A stretch of 64,000 nucleotides of DNA from Erythroxylum novogranatense (GCA_029891385.1 CM057225.1:81245887-81309886), one strand, 5' to 3'; numbered from the stretch's first letter, positions 44,883-57,572 are shown. Notes: generated by a model not told the origin, from the sequence alone. Numbers and translations: made by a program.

Positions 44883-45741
44883 GAGTAACATCAACTGTCT
44901 TTGATGGAACTCTGTTTAACAAGTAAACAGCTGTATCGAGTGCATACCCCCAAAAGGATTTCGGTAACTTTGTAACGCCAATCATTGATCGTACCATGTC
45001 TAACAAGGTTCGATTTCTCCTTTCTGCCACACCATTATGCTGTGGTGTGTAAGGAGGAGTCCATTGAGATAAAATCTTATTATCTCAAAGATAATCCAAA
45101 AACTGTTGGTCTAAGTATTCCCCACCACGATCGGATCGCAATGTCTTGATACTTTTCCCAAGTTGGTTTTCTACTTCATTTCTGAATTGTTTGAACTTTT
45201 CAAATGCTTCAGATTTGTATCTCATCAGATACAGGTACCCATATCGAGAATAATCATCGATAAAGGTAATGAAGTAAAGACAACCACTTCTAGCATGGAT
45301 GGACATTGGACCACATACATCTGAATGTATTAGGTCTAATACTCCAGTCGCTCGTTCACTCTTTCCCTTAAAGGGTAACTTAGTCATCTTGCCTAATAAA
45401 CAAGATTCACATGTGTCATATGATTCATAATCAAATGACCCTAAACTACCACTCTTATGGAGCTTAGCTATACGTCTCTCATTTATATGGCCAAGGCAAC
45501 AATGCCATAAGTAAGTTGATTTTAAATTATCTCGTTTATGTCTTTTCGTGTCATTGACATTCATAATTAGATGTGACATATCTAATATGTAAATTCCATT
45601 GCATAATGTACCAGTACCATAAAGCATTCCATTGAAACTAATAGAACAACCATTGTTACTAAAAGTCAAATGGAAACCAAATCTATTTAAACAAGAAATG
45701 CATAATATGTTCTTTGTTAAAACAGTACAAAATAAATTCAT
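44883..45741 (-). pseudogene. Element C integrase zinc-binding and catalytic core
   Basis: The - strand frame 45741-45085 encodes the end of the protease/integrase junction, LWHCCLGHINERR with CESCLLGK, then LIHSDVCG and SDRGGEY, ending in a stop at 45085-45087. The segment 45084-44883 continues with QWTPPYTPQHNGVAERR and LLNRVPSKTVDVTPY, which is cut by D and rejoins at 35082. All catalytic acidic residues are present. Confidence 0.9.
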
Positions 45742-45851
45742 CCAATTTAATTACAAGCCCACCGGGAGTGACAAAAATAAGTGCCTACGGCTAATGCAAA
45801 GAACTCTTGCTCCATTTCCTACATGCAGTCTAGTTCTCCTTCATGAGTCGC

Positions 45852-46790
45852 TCATCGCACTGAGGCCTGCATATCATTGCATATGTGTGAGCCACAACTG
45901 GTATCTAATACCCATATGTTATGGTCAGAAATAGTATTAACCTCAATGATAAACATACCTGAAGAAGCTGAGGCATCTGATGCCTTCTTCTGCTTCAATT
46001 CTTCCAGATAGACTTTACAGTTTCGCTTCCAATGGCCAGTCTTGCCACAATGGAAGCAAGTTCCTTTTGGTGCAGTTTCTTTGGTTTTCTTCTTGGCTGC
46101 ACTTCCTTTTGGTTTCTTAGATTTTTTCTTCTTTAGATTTTTTTTCTTTAAACCAGAAGAAGAAGAGGCCACCATAAGCACTTGCTTGCTATCCTTTTTG
46201 ATAGCTTGCTCTGCTGTCTTGAGCAGATTGATCAACTCAGGGATTGTCGTGGACATTTGGTTCATCCGATAGTTTAACACAAACTGTGAATAACTATCAG
46301 ACAATCCAACTAGAATTAAGTCAACACTTAATTCATAATCCATAACAAAACCTAAGACAACCAACCTCTCAATATACCCATTCATCTTCATTGCATACTG
46401 CACTGTAGATGAACCTGGAGTCATCTTAGTCGTGAAGAGTAGCCTCGAGGTCTCGAACCTTTCAAACCGAGGTTGCTCATCAAACAGCTTCCTAAGATGA
46501 AACACTATGGTATTAGCATCCATAGACTCATGCTGCTTCTGCAGCTCTGGTGACATAGATGCGAGCATAATGCAGGTAGCCATGTCACTGTCTTTGAGAT
46601 GCTTACGATATGCTTTCTGATCCTCATCAGAAGCATCAACAGCAGGTGGATCATGAAGTGGAATATCTAGGACATAGCCCAGTTCCTCAGATCTGAGAAC
46701 AATTCTCAGATTTCTCAGCCAATCGAGAAAGTTGGGTCCAGTTAATTTGTTCGAATCCATTAGTGAGAGCAAGTTCACACTGGAAGTCAT
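45852..46790 (-). pseudogene. Element C gag and protease
   Basis: From ATG 46790 (46788-46790 on the + strand is CAT) the frame is open for about 312 codons and is collinear with D. The zinc knuckle CFHCGKTGHWKRNC is intact. The protease motif is LDTSCGSH instead of the LDTGCSSH of D, so the catalytic DTG triplet is DTS. The frame breaks after NDMQAS near 45870, and about 110 bp further the pol frame resumes. Confidence 0.92.
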
Positions 46791-48772
46791 CCTCAATAAC
46801 CTATAGGGAAAGAGAGAAAGAATGTTAGAATAGAATTACATGCATGATCATAAGGACTTGCATGACATGCATATGGCTCCCACTGGTTTCAAAGAATCCA
46901 TAACCCTCACTATGAATCCAAGAAACATTATGACTAAAAGTCCTAGTGGGTCAATATCCGACATTGCTAAAATGACCTTGGGTTTACCCAACAAGCCACC
47001 TTAGGTCAATCGGTAGGTATCGGTCGTACCAATTGCATCATAGATATCCAACATTACTAAAATGACCTTGGGTTTACCCAACAAGCCACCTTAGATCAAT
47101 CGGCAGGTATCGGTCATACCAGTTGTATCTAGATGCAACTATCGACTAGTGCTATCAACTCGTGATGTATGCACACACATTGGGTTATCAACTCTTGATG
47201 TGCGTACATCTGATGTACACTATCCAATTTCGCCTCTGTCCACGTTAACCTTGAGTTTACTCAACAAATCAACGCTTCTAGTGAAAACCGACCCATTAAT
47301 CCGAAAATCTCATTTCCATGGCTCGAACATATCCGTATAGAGTAAGCTTGGGTTTACCCAACAACCCGAACTCTATAAGAACTCTGTTTCTCCCCATATT
47401 AATGGAAGGCGTTAGTTTTCATATGATGTGTGAGGGTTTTCTGGTCTCATCTTCTTCTTCTCCAAGCTATAGGATTATAGTCACCATGACTATATGGAAT
47501 GATTTAGGGCATTTCATCAATCACATTGAATCTATACCTAAAATCATCCATCATCCCACTTTTGCATGTTGTATTCGACTTGTGCATGTGCTAGTCGACT
47601 GGTGCATGTGCTAGTCGACTGGTACATGTGCTAGTCGACTACTATGGATTACTCTGCACGAGCTAGTCGACTGGTGCATGTGCTAGTCGACTGGTACATG
47701 TACTGGCATGCTCTCTAATCGGCTAATTTCTCAATCCGTGTAGTTCAAATTCACAATACCAAGTGTAATATCCTTTACTATGATGTACCAATGAAACACT
47801 TTCATTGTATCATGCTTACCATATATAGTTATACTATACATGAAACTTGAAATCAATGAATACACTCTTATTCATTTAGATTTCCAAATAATTTGAGAAT
47901 ATCAAACTATCACCCTAAGTATCTCTAAGTAGTCTATACTTTATCAAGACTACTTCGGCACTGGTCACAAAAATTTTTTACGGCCAAAAAAATCAAGACA
48001 ACAAAATACACTAACGAGATGCTAATGTGACATATTTGACATCCTAAAATTTTTGGAAACCCAATTTCAAGAAATTCAATTTGGAAAGCATACAACATCA
48101 ATGTAACACATTTTTAATCACATTAAAAATGATCCAAGGCATTGGAATTGAGAAATACACAATCATTCATTCCAAACAAAACAGCTCCAGCAACTTTCTC
48201 AAAACTGACAAGCTCTGTGTTTTGCTTGAAAAACTCATTGAAAAAATTTCAATAAATTATGAGAAAATTACAGAGGTTACAACATGTTCACAAAATGTTC
48301 CATTAATTGTTTCAGGATTTATGTCCAATGTAGAATCTGTGTACCTCAACACAGTTATTCCCATCAGCACACAATAAATTCTCAAATAAATAGTAAATCA
48401 CCTCAAAACATTTTTCCATGATCATAGACATTTATAAACATCTTAGAGACATGTCGGTGAAAGAAAATCCGAAAACAAGTTTTTCTAAAATTTATTCTAA
48501 AATTTATACGCATGCCTGTTCACTGAATGTGCACAAACACAGCAACCAGAACATTAGGGAATAAATTAGCAAAACCATATCAAATCACATTGATAAATTC
48601 TGGTCTTCCACAGAAATATTCAACAACATCTTATGAGCACATCTGGGCAAGAAAATTTCAAAAACTATATTTCCATACTGATTTCGAAATTAACACAGTC
48701 AACATGCATCATCGTTACAAGCAATAGGCAGCTCCTACCTAGTTATGATTTCTTCGTTATATACGACACAAA
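46791..48772 (-). other. Untranslated leader of element C
   Basis: This is the 2-kb counterpart of the D leader. On the - strand it ends in TCTCTTTCCCTATAG at 46801, eleven bases before the gag ATG, and with the donor AAGGTAAGAT at about 49020 would give a 2219-nt GT-AG intron. It contains the GTCGAC array and the tandem duplication, but no conserved ORF. Confidence 0.7.
47575..47700. repeat. GTCGAC minisatellite in the element C leader
   Basis: Five GTCGAC sites in TAGTCGACT contexts and one degenerate ATTCGACT lie in units GGTGCATGTGCTAGTCGACT of about 20 bp. Compared with D (twelve units, AAGTCGACTT) both the flanks of the palindrome and the copy number differ. Confidence 0.85.
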
Positions 48773-48787
48773 TGGCTCTGATACCAC
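48773..48787 (-). promoter_or_regulatory. Primer-binding site of element C (initiator tRNA-Met)
   Basis: On the - strand GTGGTATCAGAGCCA follows the LTR end, matching the D site and the initiator tRNA-Met complement. Confidence 0.92.
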
Positions 48788-49478
48788 TATAGGAAAAATC
48801 CCGGTGTGTGCATCACATGCACACGGTGCGGAAAACAAAAATATTTATTCCAGGACCTTCCCGAAAGACAGGATCCATGTGTCTATATATCGAAATCAAA
48901 CCATAACGACCAAAAGAGACCGTCTCTAACGGTATCCACGCAGAGATCGAAGAACCTAACCGTGGCAAACCCTTTGACCCCGGAATAGCTAGAATAAAGT
49001 GAAGACTGCTAGATCTTACCTTATTCTTGGAGAGCTTGGAATCAACGATAGAGGAGAAGCTTGGAGAAGATGAAGAAGCTTTGGAGAAGATGATGTGGAG
49101 CTAAAGCTTAGGATTTCTCAAACCCTTTCTCAAACCCACGATCATCAACTCTCTTTCCTTTCTCCATAAGACTTGATCAAAGATGAAGAAGAGATGATTG
49201 TCGTGTATCTTTGAGAGGAAGCTTGAAAACACTTTTCAAGAACCTTCTCCTATATCCAACGATCATCACCTTATTCATTTCCAACCTTAGGTTTTTAAGA
49301 ACTCTTTCTTAAAACCAACGATATCCACTCTTCAAGCCATGTTTTTCCATTTGTCTTTAACACTTTAAAGACACATTAAATGCTAAAGTTAGGAAGCTTG
49401 CCACGTTAGCCACTTTTTATATATATATATATATATAAAAGATAAGATGATAAGGCTCCTCCTTTGGCTTACACGTAA

Positions 49479-49526
<48 letters not shown>

Positions 49527-50807
49527 TAATTATTTAATTAATTAATAATATATATATATGTATATAAATGCTGAAGTAGTCCAGTCACATTGGGGTCGGT
49601 CCTACCGGCGTACCGGGTCCCGGTATGGAAAAACCACCAGAAACCTTTTTCAGCAATATCGATGTCGCGATCTAATCGGGACCCATTTAATCCTATTTCT
49701 CTCCATTTATTGGATCTCTATCCAAAACTATTTTATGAATTCTCCGAGTCACTCTTATGCGTGTGACCCATTAGGTTCCCGATTATGTTGTCCACTTAGA
49801 TTAACACTTAATCTGAGCAAGTATTGAGCGGTATCTAGCAACACATCATGATCCTCAATTGATCGGAAAGTAATTGGTTTGACGAATGAACCTATATTCA
49901 TCATGAACCATATCACGAACCCTTCCATAGATAATTACTGTGCAATTCATCCTTTCATCATGTTATACCCCACTTGGTTATGAGTATGGGCAAAGTGTCA
50001 ACTCTTACTAGACTGACTACGTCAAATCTAGTCCAAGTGATTTCAGTTCTTGTCCTGGGACTCATTACTTTATATGTCACTGAAGACACTCTTCATGAAA
50101 TATGTACTCCGGCTAGAGATTTCTAAGTAATGACCCTGACAAAAGGTCATGGGTATCATCTTCTGTTATGACAGAAGTGGTGAATCCTCTATTGGCTACT
50201 CAATTACCTTCGAATACCTCAAGCTGTACCCAATCACCACCCTATGAGCGACCTCTGTAAGGCAACAAGGAATGGAGTCAAAGTACAGAATCAGTATCCA
50301 AGATATCCTTGAGTACCTCAAGTCTAAGGATATTTGCACCATTGCTATGATGAGATTATCACTGACATTAGAATAGGACATCCATGTGATGATCTCATAG
50401 CAGGTCATCCAATGTACTTACTACCTCTAGTAAGCATTCACATCTCAACCCTAAACATCTCATATTTATAGTTTTTGAGATCCACTACTTGATCAAATCA
50501 AGGAGCTTGAGATGTGCTAGTCTTTCCAGACATCGATGTCCAGCCAAGAATCCTACGATCGAGGATAATTTAGATACTGACATAATTGCACATTATAGGA
50601 ATCTCAGTAGTATGATCACAACATAATTTCCTTCATGCTATGTCATATATCATGGACTTCATTAATTTGCTTATTGATCAATATTCATTCATAAATAATG
50701 AACAGCAAAGTAATGAAATATGCCTTTCTTTATTTATTCATAAAGTATGTACACAACTTTGTACAAAACGCTCTAAAGGCGATTGCCTTTAGGGCACTAC
50801 TCTAACA
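48788..50807 (-). mobile_element. 5' LTR of element C
   Basis: This 2020-bp LTR matches 31011-33050. Its inner terminus is TATAGG on the + strand where the other LTRs have TGTAGG, so the conserved CA end on the element strand has become TA. The outer end is intact (CTCTAACA) and is followed by TSD TGTAT. The compound microsatellite is at about 49482-49527. Confidence 0.92.
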
Positions 50808-50812
50808 TGTAT

Positions 50813-50863
50813 CATATTTTCATTTAAGTAGAAGTAAATTATGTATTTCAATCAATCAAACAT
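50813..50863 (-). mobile_element. LTR B, middle fragment between C and E
   Basis: Only 51 bp of B lie between the TSD of C and the start of E; the last five, AACAT, are the TSD of E. No other feature is visible. Confidence 0.65.
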
Positions 50864-53800
50864 TGTAACATCCCATCCTCAACGGGAAGGGTAGAATAGT
50901 AATTTGGCATAGGATGAGAGTGATTGGGCTTCGTTAGGACTGTTCATGCATATTAGTATTGGTACACAGTGAATTTTGTGCACATGAAATAACTGTACAT
51001 ACATACATGACATTCCCGATTTTTGTGCCTAATGTAGTTTTACTGTGATTAACGTGGTTCTTGCGTTTGAAAAATTATTCTGAGTGCGCCATTGAGTGTT
51101 TTATATTTTTAGGAATTTGTGGGAATTTTTCTGAAAATTTTCGGAGTACTTACCCGGACCGAAAAAATTCCAACTGACTGACTGAGTAGGTTTTCTGTAC
51201 TGAAAAGTTCTTCCTTATGGCATTGGAATATTGGATAAATACTTTTTGGAATTTTTTAAAGAGCCATTAGCATTAGATGACTTAAAGATTAATTGGGATT
51301 AATGTTCTTTTATTTAATTAAATAGGATTTTTTGATTAATTGTCTTCTTCCTATTAAAAGACAAGTGTCTCCCTCATTTATTAACTTTGTCTTATATCAT
51401 TCATCACCCACGACTTTTCTCTTTGACATATAAAAAGAAAATTCATTTGGAAAGCTAATCTCCTCCTTTATACGTAGCCTCCTTTCCCTTCCTCCTTTGA
51501 ATTAGTTTCTTCTTTTCCCATACAAGAACTTCTTCTTGCTACTTAGTTGCTTCTTCTTTATGCACACCCAAGACCAAGTTTAAGCCTTGTGAAGATGATG
51601 ATGTGTATGTGTAGTGAAGGGATAGCCATGAGTGTTGATTGAGTAGTAGAAAGTTGGAGAGATTTGAAGACTTTTTACTTAGGTGAGAATTGATGTTTGT
51701 ATTTCTTCTTTTGGTAGTTAGAAGCATTCTTGGGGAGTAATTGTGCATTAATTTCATAAAGAGAGTGGTTGGTTTGTATGGGTTTAAATGTATGTTTGTG
51801 TGAGGGTTAATGACATAGTGATGAAAGAATGTGAATTGAATGTTCTATATGATGTGTTTTAACTTGGTTTTAGCTTGATTTTGGATTGATTTTTGATGAC
51901 TATGCTTGCATGGAAATGAAGAGTGAAGTGTTGCCAAATTTTTTCTCTTGACCTAAGTGAAAGTAATGATGATCTATTGGCTCAATTCTTGTGTGACTAG
52001 GATGCTTATGCATGTGGAATTGGTATTAGAAGTGATAGGATTTAAGTTGAAGATGAAAGTTGGAAAATTGATTTTGAACCTATTACACTGTTTTGAGCAT
52101 AACTCATTGTGTAGTTATGAAAATGAGGTGAGGTTTGTGCCAAATGAAGCTTTGGCTTGTTGGCTACATTTTTGTGTGAAGTAGGTGTTGTCTAATTTTA
52201 GCCTTAAGAGGGTGAATTTTGGCTTGGAAAGTTACTGTTGATGTCTGTATGAACAGTAACCGAACCAATGACCTAAGTGTTTTAATGATTTTTCGAAATT
52301 AATTTAGAAGGAATTGATGAAAATGCTCTTCATGAGAGTTGAAGCCTATATTGTTAGCTTTCCATTGCCACTGATTTTGTAAATTTTCGATATGTATATT
52401 GTGAGTTATGACCTGTGAATGTTGGCTGTTTATGTGCATTGTGGTGAAACCTAGCCTAAGTGTCAGAGTTGTGAGCATTCCGATTTGGAAGCAATTTTAG
52501 CAATTTCTGTGAATTGAATTGGCTTGAGTGATCTTCTGTAGAGTTTTAGAGGAAGTAATTATCTTGAAAATGGTATATAGCATGCTATTTTTGGATATCA
52601 TATTTGGGAGTAATGAATTTACAAATACTGAATCTGAATTAGGTCATTGACTGCTAATTAAGGCAGTCACTTACATGACAGTTTTGAGCTTGTTAGTGAT
52701 GGAATTGGATTTTGAATCTTTCATGAAAATTGAAGTATGAGATCTTATCTTTCCAGTGATATAAGTTAGTGATTGTTTTGACATTTGTTCTAGGAGATAT
52801 GCTGCTTTGCAATGAACTATTCAGATTGGGAAATTTCAATGGGCAGATGCTTTGGTGAATTGTTTGGCCTAGTTAGTAAATGCATTTGATCAGGTTGTTC
52901 ATGAAAGTTGTAGATAACATTGGTATCTTTCTGAGCATATTTATTGTGTAATTGTTTCCAAAGAAAATGAGAAGTTATTGAATTTACAAGATACTGTACT
53001 GTTTTAGAACCCATTGACCAGGCAGTAGGTTTAATTGGATTTTTGACACCATTAGGGGTGAAATTGATTTTTGTAGTCTGCATGAAACTTGTAGAGTTTT
53101 TCATGATCTTTCCAACGAGATATGGTTTGTAATTTTCTGAATTGTGTGCAAAGAGTTATAGGTGTTCGAATTTCGGTTTGAAAATAGGAAAAAGAGAAGG
53201 AAAATAGGGGCAACATATATAGATATATATATTTATTATTTTATTTGTTTTTTGTGTTCTTTTGTGAATAATTTTTTTGTCCGACGTCCGATTGACTTGA
53301 TTCTTGAGGCATCGGATTCATAGAATATTTAATTTCATTTTCTGAGAGATTTGGAATTTTTGGACGGAAAATTGACGTGGATCCGGTTTATTGTTTTCTG
53401 GTCACTGTTTTATTTAATTTTGGACCTATAGAGGTCCGAATTGAATACCCTTAGCGTCATTAGATTTATAATTTTTAGACGGATTTTTATGATGGAAAAG
53501 TTGAGTTTAGGGCCAGGAATATCATGCACATGCATTGTACACCTTTTAATTGTTACGTATGCATCATAACTCATTCTGATTGGACAATTAGTAATAGTTA
53601 TCTTCTCTGATTATTATAGAGGCACAATTGGAGCGTCGATCGACCGACGTAGCAGAGACTTCCCGGCATTAGCTCGGAAGTAATAGGTGAGTAACCTAGA
53701 TGGGTTTTCAATTATTATTTGTCTAATATGGGATAATGACGGATCAGAATGTGTAAATCAGGTTACTTGTTTGCCCTTATTGGGATTACTGTGATTAATT

Positions 53801-54674
53801 GTGACTTATGGACTGTTAATTGTGAATTATAGACTGTTAATTGTGACTGATGGTCTGTTAATTGCGCATTAGGGACTGTTAATTAACTATTCAATTGGGC
53901 ATAGGCATTTCATACACAGATGCATAAACAGATAAAAATAATTGTGAACCGAGTCGCCACTGAAACTGAAAACGAGCCTAGAGCTCGAAGGGAGATAATC
54001 CTCCCGAGACGCTCTTGATCGACATCGACATCGCTAAGCGCCGTCACAACACTGAAATAAAACTGGAAAAAGAGTCATATGTGCATTGCATACTGGACTG
54101 AATACCTGAAATGACTTTTGTTGTATATGACTGTGTGATTGCTGAGCCTGTGTTACCATTATGACTGCCTGATTACTGGAACATGCTTATGTGATGCATG
54201 AATTGGGCGAACCATCGATGATGATTCTTCATTGAGTTCGCAAACTCATCCAAAATTGCAATCTATTTTTCATGGTTAAGAGTAGACTGTTAGCTCCCTC
54301 AGGACTGTAGAGCCTTGGACATCGGATTGGCGAGAGAGGTTATGGCTCAAATGTCGGTCAGCTGGGATTTCTTTTGGAGACTTATAGTTAGATATGTTCT
54401 GTGTTCCTTATTGTATAGTACTTAATGTAAAGTGTTTTGAAGGATTGTATAGACTGAAAATATTGACAGTTTGTAAATTTCTAAGTTTGAGTAAATGAAA
54501 TGAAATACAGTTTGGTTTTTTAAAAAAAATTACCAATTTCTCATTTCTGTTTTATTATTGTGATGCCATGGAGAGTTTAGCGGTGGTTGTCAGTAGTGGT
54601 CTCTTATCGTAGGATATGTACCGGAATGACCTACGGGCGTTTCGGTGGGTACTCTATGATAAGGGGGCGCTACA
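50864..54674 (+). mobile_element. 5' LTR of element E
   Basis: The LTR runs TGTAACATCCCATCC to GGGGGCGCTACA and aligns with 58084-61838. Short ORFs such as 51957-52184 recur in the 3' LTR (59194-59421) only because the LTRs are copies. They show no recognisable domain. Confidence 0.93.
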
Positions 54675-54676
54675 TT

Positions 54677-54690
54677 AGGTGGTTTCAGAG
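54677..54690 (+). promoter_or_regulatory. Degenerate primer-binding site of element E
   Basis: AGGTGGTTTCAGAG begins two bases after the LTR end and carries TGGTTTCAGAGC, one mismatch from the initiator tRNA-Met complement TGGTATCAGAGC. Confidence 0.7.
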
Positions 54691-54759
54691 CATAGTTTGG
54701 CATCTTTTGGGAATAGCCAAATATGTAGGTATGAACTTTTACAAAACTACAGAAATTGA

Positions 54760-55881
54760 TTGGACTTCTTGTTTTGTTCTAGGTCTTCTGTCTTAGGTGA
54801 TCAGGTTAAGCAACCAGCTGGCCAAGGATCAGTCGGAGCCAGTAGAGAGTCATCTATGCTTCGATCTGAGGAGTTACCTCCTAGAGTTCCCGTGAGACGG
54901 GAGAGAAGATATGATTTATCGCAAAAGGTGGGGTCAGACTTCTATAGCAAAGATGCACTTACCGAGGCTGAGGGATGGCTGGAGATGACTGAGAGAATCT
55001 TCGACCAGATGGACTGTGAACCTGATGAGAGGTTCGATTATGCGGTCTTTCTTCTGTAGGGCCCAGCCTATAAGTGGTGGAAGACTGTTCCAGGAAGTAC
55101 CACCAGGCCTTACTTACTGTCATGGAGTGATTTTCTGAGGGCCTTCAGGAATAATTATATGCCCAAGGTCTATCTTGATATGAAGATGCAGGAGTTTTTG
55201 GAGCTGAAGCAGGGTAGGATGTCTGTGGCAGAGTACGAGGTGAAGTTCAATGAGCTGATGGATTATGCTACTGTTATGATTCCTACTGAGGCTGATAAGT
55301 GCCGGAGGTTCGAGAATGGCCTCAATACTGAGATCCGTACCCGATTGGCCCGGTCAGACATGGGCACATTTATTGAGTTGAGGGCTGCTGCAGTGTGAGT
55401 GGAGCAGCTTATGAGGCAGAGACAGGCTGAGTTAGGGTCCCAGGGGAAGAGGCCGAGTGACAGTCAGGGAAGCTCTGACAGGAGTTTCAGTAAGCGCCAG
55501 GGCAGGATTTTTAGGTCTCCGGGAGGATCGAGACAGTCTGGTTTTAGGCAGAGAGGAAGATTTGTACAGACTGGCAGTGGCAGTGGTAGAGGGGCAGGGC
55601 AGATCCCTCCAGTGTGTGAGCATTGTGAGAGGAGACACAGTGGGGAGTAGCGATGGTTGACTGGAGCCTGCCTCAGATGTGGTTCGATGGAACATCAGGT
55701 TAGGGATTGCCCAGCCACATTGGGAGCTCAGACTGCTGGTAGTGGACGAGCTGGGAGTTCTACTACTGTACAGCAGAGTAGAGTTGGTGGAGCCGGACAG
55801 AGAGGCCGGGGTAGAGGCCGTGGTAGAGTTGAGGGGTCTTTTGTGCGGACTGAGGGACGGGGTAGCCGACCACAGTCCTAG
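54760..55881 (+). pseudogene. Element E gag (Retrotrans_gag)
   Basis: The frame reads KDALTEAEGWLEMTERIF and FDYAVFLL, then a TAG at 55057-55059 where Gln is usual before GPAYKWW. It continues with WSDFLRAFRNNYMP, the capsid motif MQEFLELKQGRMSVAEY and LARSDMGTF. Further stops are at 55396-55398 and 55648-55650. The zinc knuckle CLRCGSMEHQVRDC (about 55669-55710) keeps C-x2-C-x4-H-x4-C. A glycine/arginine-rich stretch follows. The start codon is uncertain, because the natural start may lie upstream of 54760. Confidence 0.88.
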
Positions 55882-56196
55882 GCCAGGGTCTATGCCATGA
55901 CCAGGCAGGAGGCCCAGGATTCCCCAGATGTAGTAGCAGGTGCACTTCTTATTTCTGGCTTTGAAGCTTTTGCACTGCTAGATCCAGGATCCACACACTC
56001 ATTCATCGCACCGTATTTGGCATGTAGATTGCATTTGGATAGGGAGAGGTTATAGTATGGGTTAGAGGTGAGCACACCTCTAAGTAGCACTACTACTTTA
56101 GGAGAGGTCTGCAAGGGGTGTCCGATTGTGATTGATTAGGCAGAGCTGAGTGCAGACCTGATAGTGTTACCGCTGAGAGAGATAGATGTGATTTTG
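55882..56196 (+). pseudogene. Element E aspartic protease, truncated at the deletion point
   Basis: The frame carries ARVYAMTRQEAQDSP, the gypsy protease motif LLDPGSTHSFI with the catalytic Asp at 55981, and the late protease motif [15 protein letters not shown], where GMDWL would normally follow. Stops lie near 56053 and 56140. At about 56196 it joins RNase H directly. Confidence 0.85.
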
Positions 56197-56520
56197 GGTA
56201 GAGTGATTGCATATGCCTCGAGACAGATGAGAGCTCATGAGGTAACTTATCCAGTGCATGATTTGGAGTTAGCTGTAGTTGTTTTTGCCCTAAAAATTTG
56301 TAGACATTATCTGTATGGTGAGACATTTCAGATCTTCATGGATCATAAGAGTCTGAGGTATTTACTGAGCCAGAGAGAGTTGAATTTCAGAAAGAGGAGA
56401 TGGCTTGAGCTGTTGAAGGATTATGACTGTACCATCGAGTACCATCCCGGGAAAGCCAATGTGGTGGCAGATGCTCTGAGTAGAAAGTCTTATACTAGTG
56501 CGGCTTCATTCGTGCAATGA
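56197..56520 (+). pseudogene. Element E RNase H, fused in frame to protease
   Basis: The frame open from 56164 to TGA 56518-56520 reads [29 protein letters not shown], the [15 protein letters not shown] motif, [12 protein letters not shown] and the conserved end [14 protein letters not shown]. The first catalytic segment of RNase H is lost with RT. RNase H and integrase frames overlap by four bases (56517-56520) through the premature TGA. Confidence 0.9.
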
Positions 56521-57572
56521 GGTTGCCTAATTTGATTCAGTTGAGAGCCTTGAATGTACAGTTGACTTTGGAGCAGGATGGAGCTTTATTGGCCACCTTG
56601 AAGCTTAGACCGATGCTACTTGACAGGATCAGGAGAGTTCAGGACAAGGATTCTGTCTTGGTAAGATTGATTGAGAGAGCGAGATCTGATCGGGATTCTG
56701 ATTTTGAGTTGAGAGATGGGACTTTATGGATGGGTCAGGGACTGTGTGTACCCGACGTGGATGATCTGAGGCGTGAGATTCTAAAGGAGGCGCACATGGC
56801 CACCTATGCTATGCATCCTGGTACTACCAAGATGTATAATACTCTTAAGCAACATTTCTGGTGGCCTGGCATGAAAAAGCAGGTAGCGGAGTATGTATCC
56901 AGGTGTATGACATGCCAACAGGTTAAGGCTGAGCACCAAGCTCCAGTAGGGAAACTTTATTCGTTGCCCATTCCCGAGTGGAAATGGGAACGAATTACTA
57001 TGGATTTTATTATGGGGTTGCCCAAGATGCCGAGGCAGCATGATGCTATCTGGGTAATAGTGGACCGGTTGACTAAATCGGCCCACTTCTTGCCAGTGAG
57101 GGAGAGCAATACGCTCGATCAGTTGGCCCAGAAATATGTGGCTAAGGTAGTGAGACTGCACGGGGTTCCGGTGTCTATAGTCTCAGACAGGGATCCCAGA
57201 TCTACTTCAAGGTTCTGGAAGAGTTTACAGGCTGCTATGGGTACTAGATTGAATTTCAATACAGCTTTTCATCATCAGAAAGATGGGCAGAGTGAGAGGA
57301 CAATTAAGACTGCTGAGGATATGCTTCGGGCTTGTGTATTGGAGTTCAGAGGAGCATGGGATCAGTATTTGGCTCTGATTGAGTTCGCTTATAATAATCA
57401 TTATCACAACAGTATTGGGATGGCACCGTATGAGGCTCTGTATGGGCGGCAGTGTCGATCGCCTCTGTATTGGGATGAAGAGGGTGTGAGGATGGTTGAG
57501 GGTCCTGAGCTGATTCAGGATACTGTATATAAGGTGAAACTGATTCGGAGTCGCATCAAGCGCTCGGGATAG
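56517..57572 (+). pseudogene. Element E integrase
   Basis: The ORF is 351 codons. It has the HHCC zinc-binding residues H93, H100, C130 and C133. The catalytic core has D163 (TMDFIMGLP), D224 (SDRDPRS) and E260 (DGQSERT), with exactly 35 residues between D224 and E260. The core ends with YEALYGRQCRSPLYW, and the tail is cut by a frameshift near 57555. The catalytic domain is complete and open, the best preserved enzyme of E. The first ATG is only a codon inside the old polyprotein. Confidence 0.92.

Larger units (their letters stand above)
31011..50807 (-). mobile_element. Element C: Angela-like Ty1/copia retrotransposon (-), with element D inside
   Basis: TSD TGTAT lies at 31006-31010 and 50808-50812. 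In element orientation: 5' LTR 50807-48788, PBS 48787-48773, leader, gag-protease 46790-45852, integrase 45741-44883 and 35082-34858, RT-RNase H 34776-33071, PPT 33066-33051 and 3' LTR 33050-31011. D (35088-44877) splits integrase. Without D it is about 10.0 kb. Coding parts are near complete in content but broken by stops and frameshifts. Confidence 0.93.

Noticed and set aside
51957..52184. 75-codon ORF repeated at 59194-59421
   Set aside because: Similarity only reflects the LTR pair of E; the solo LTRs of the family do not keep the frame.
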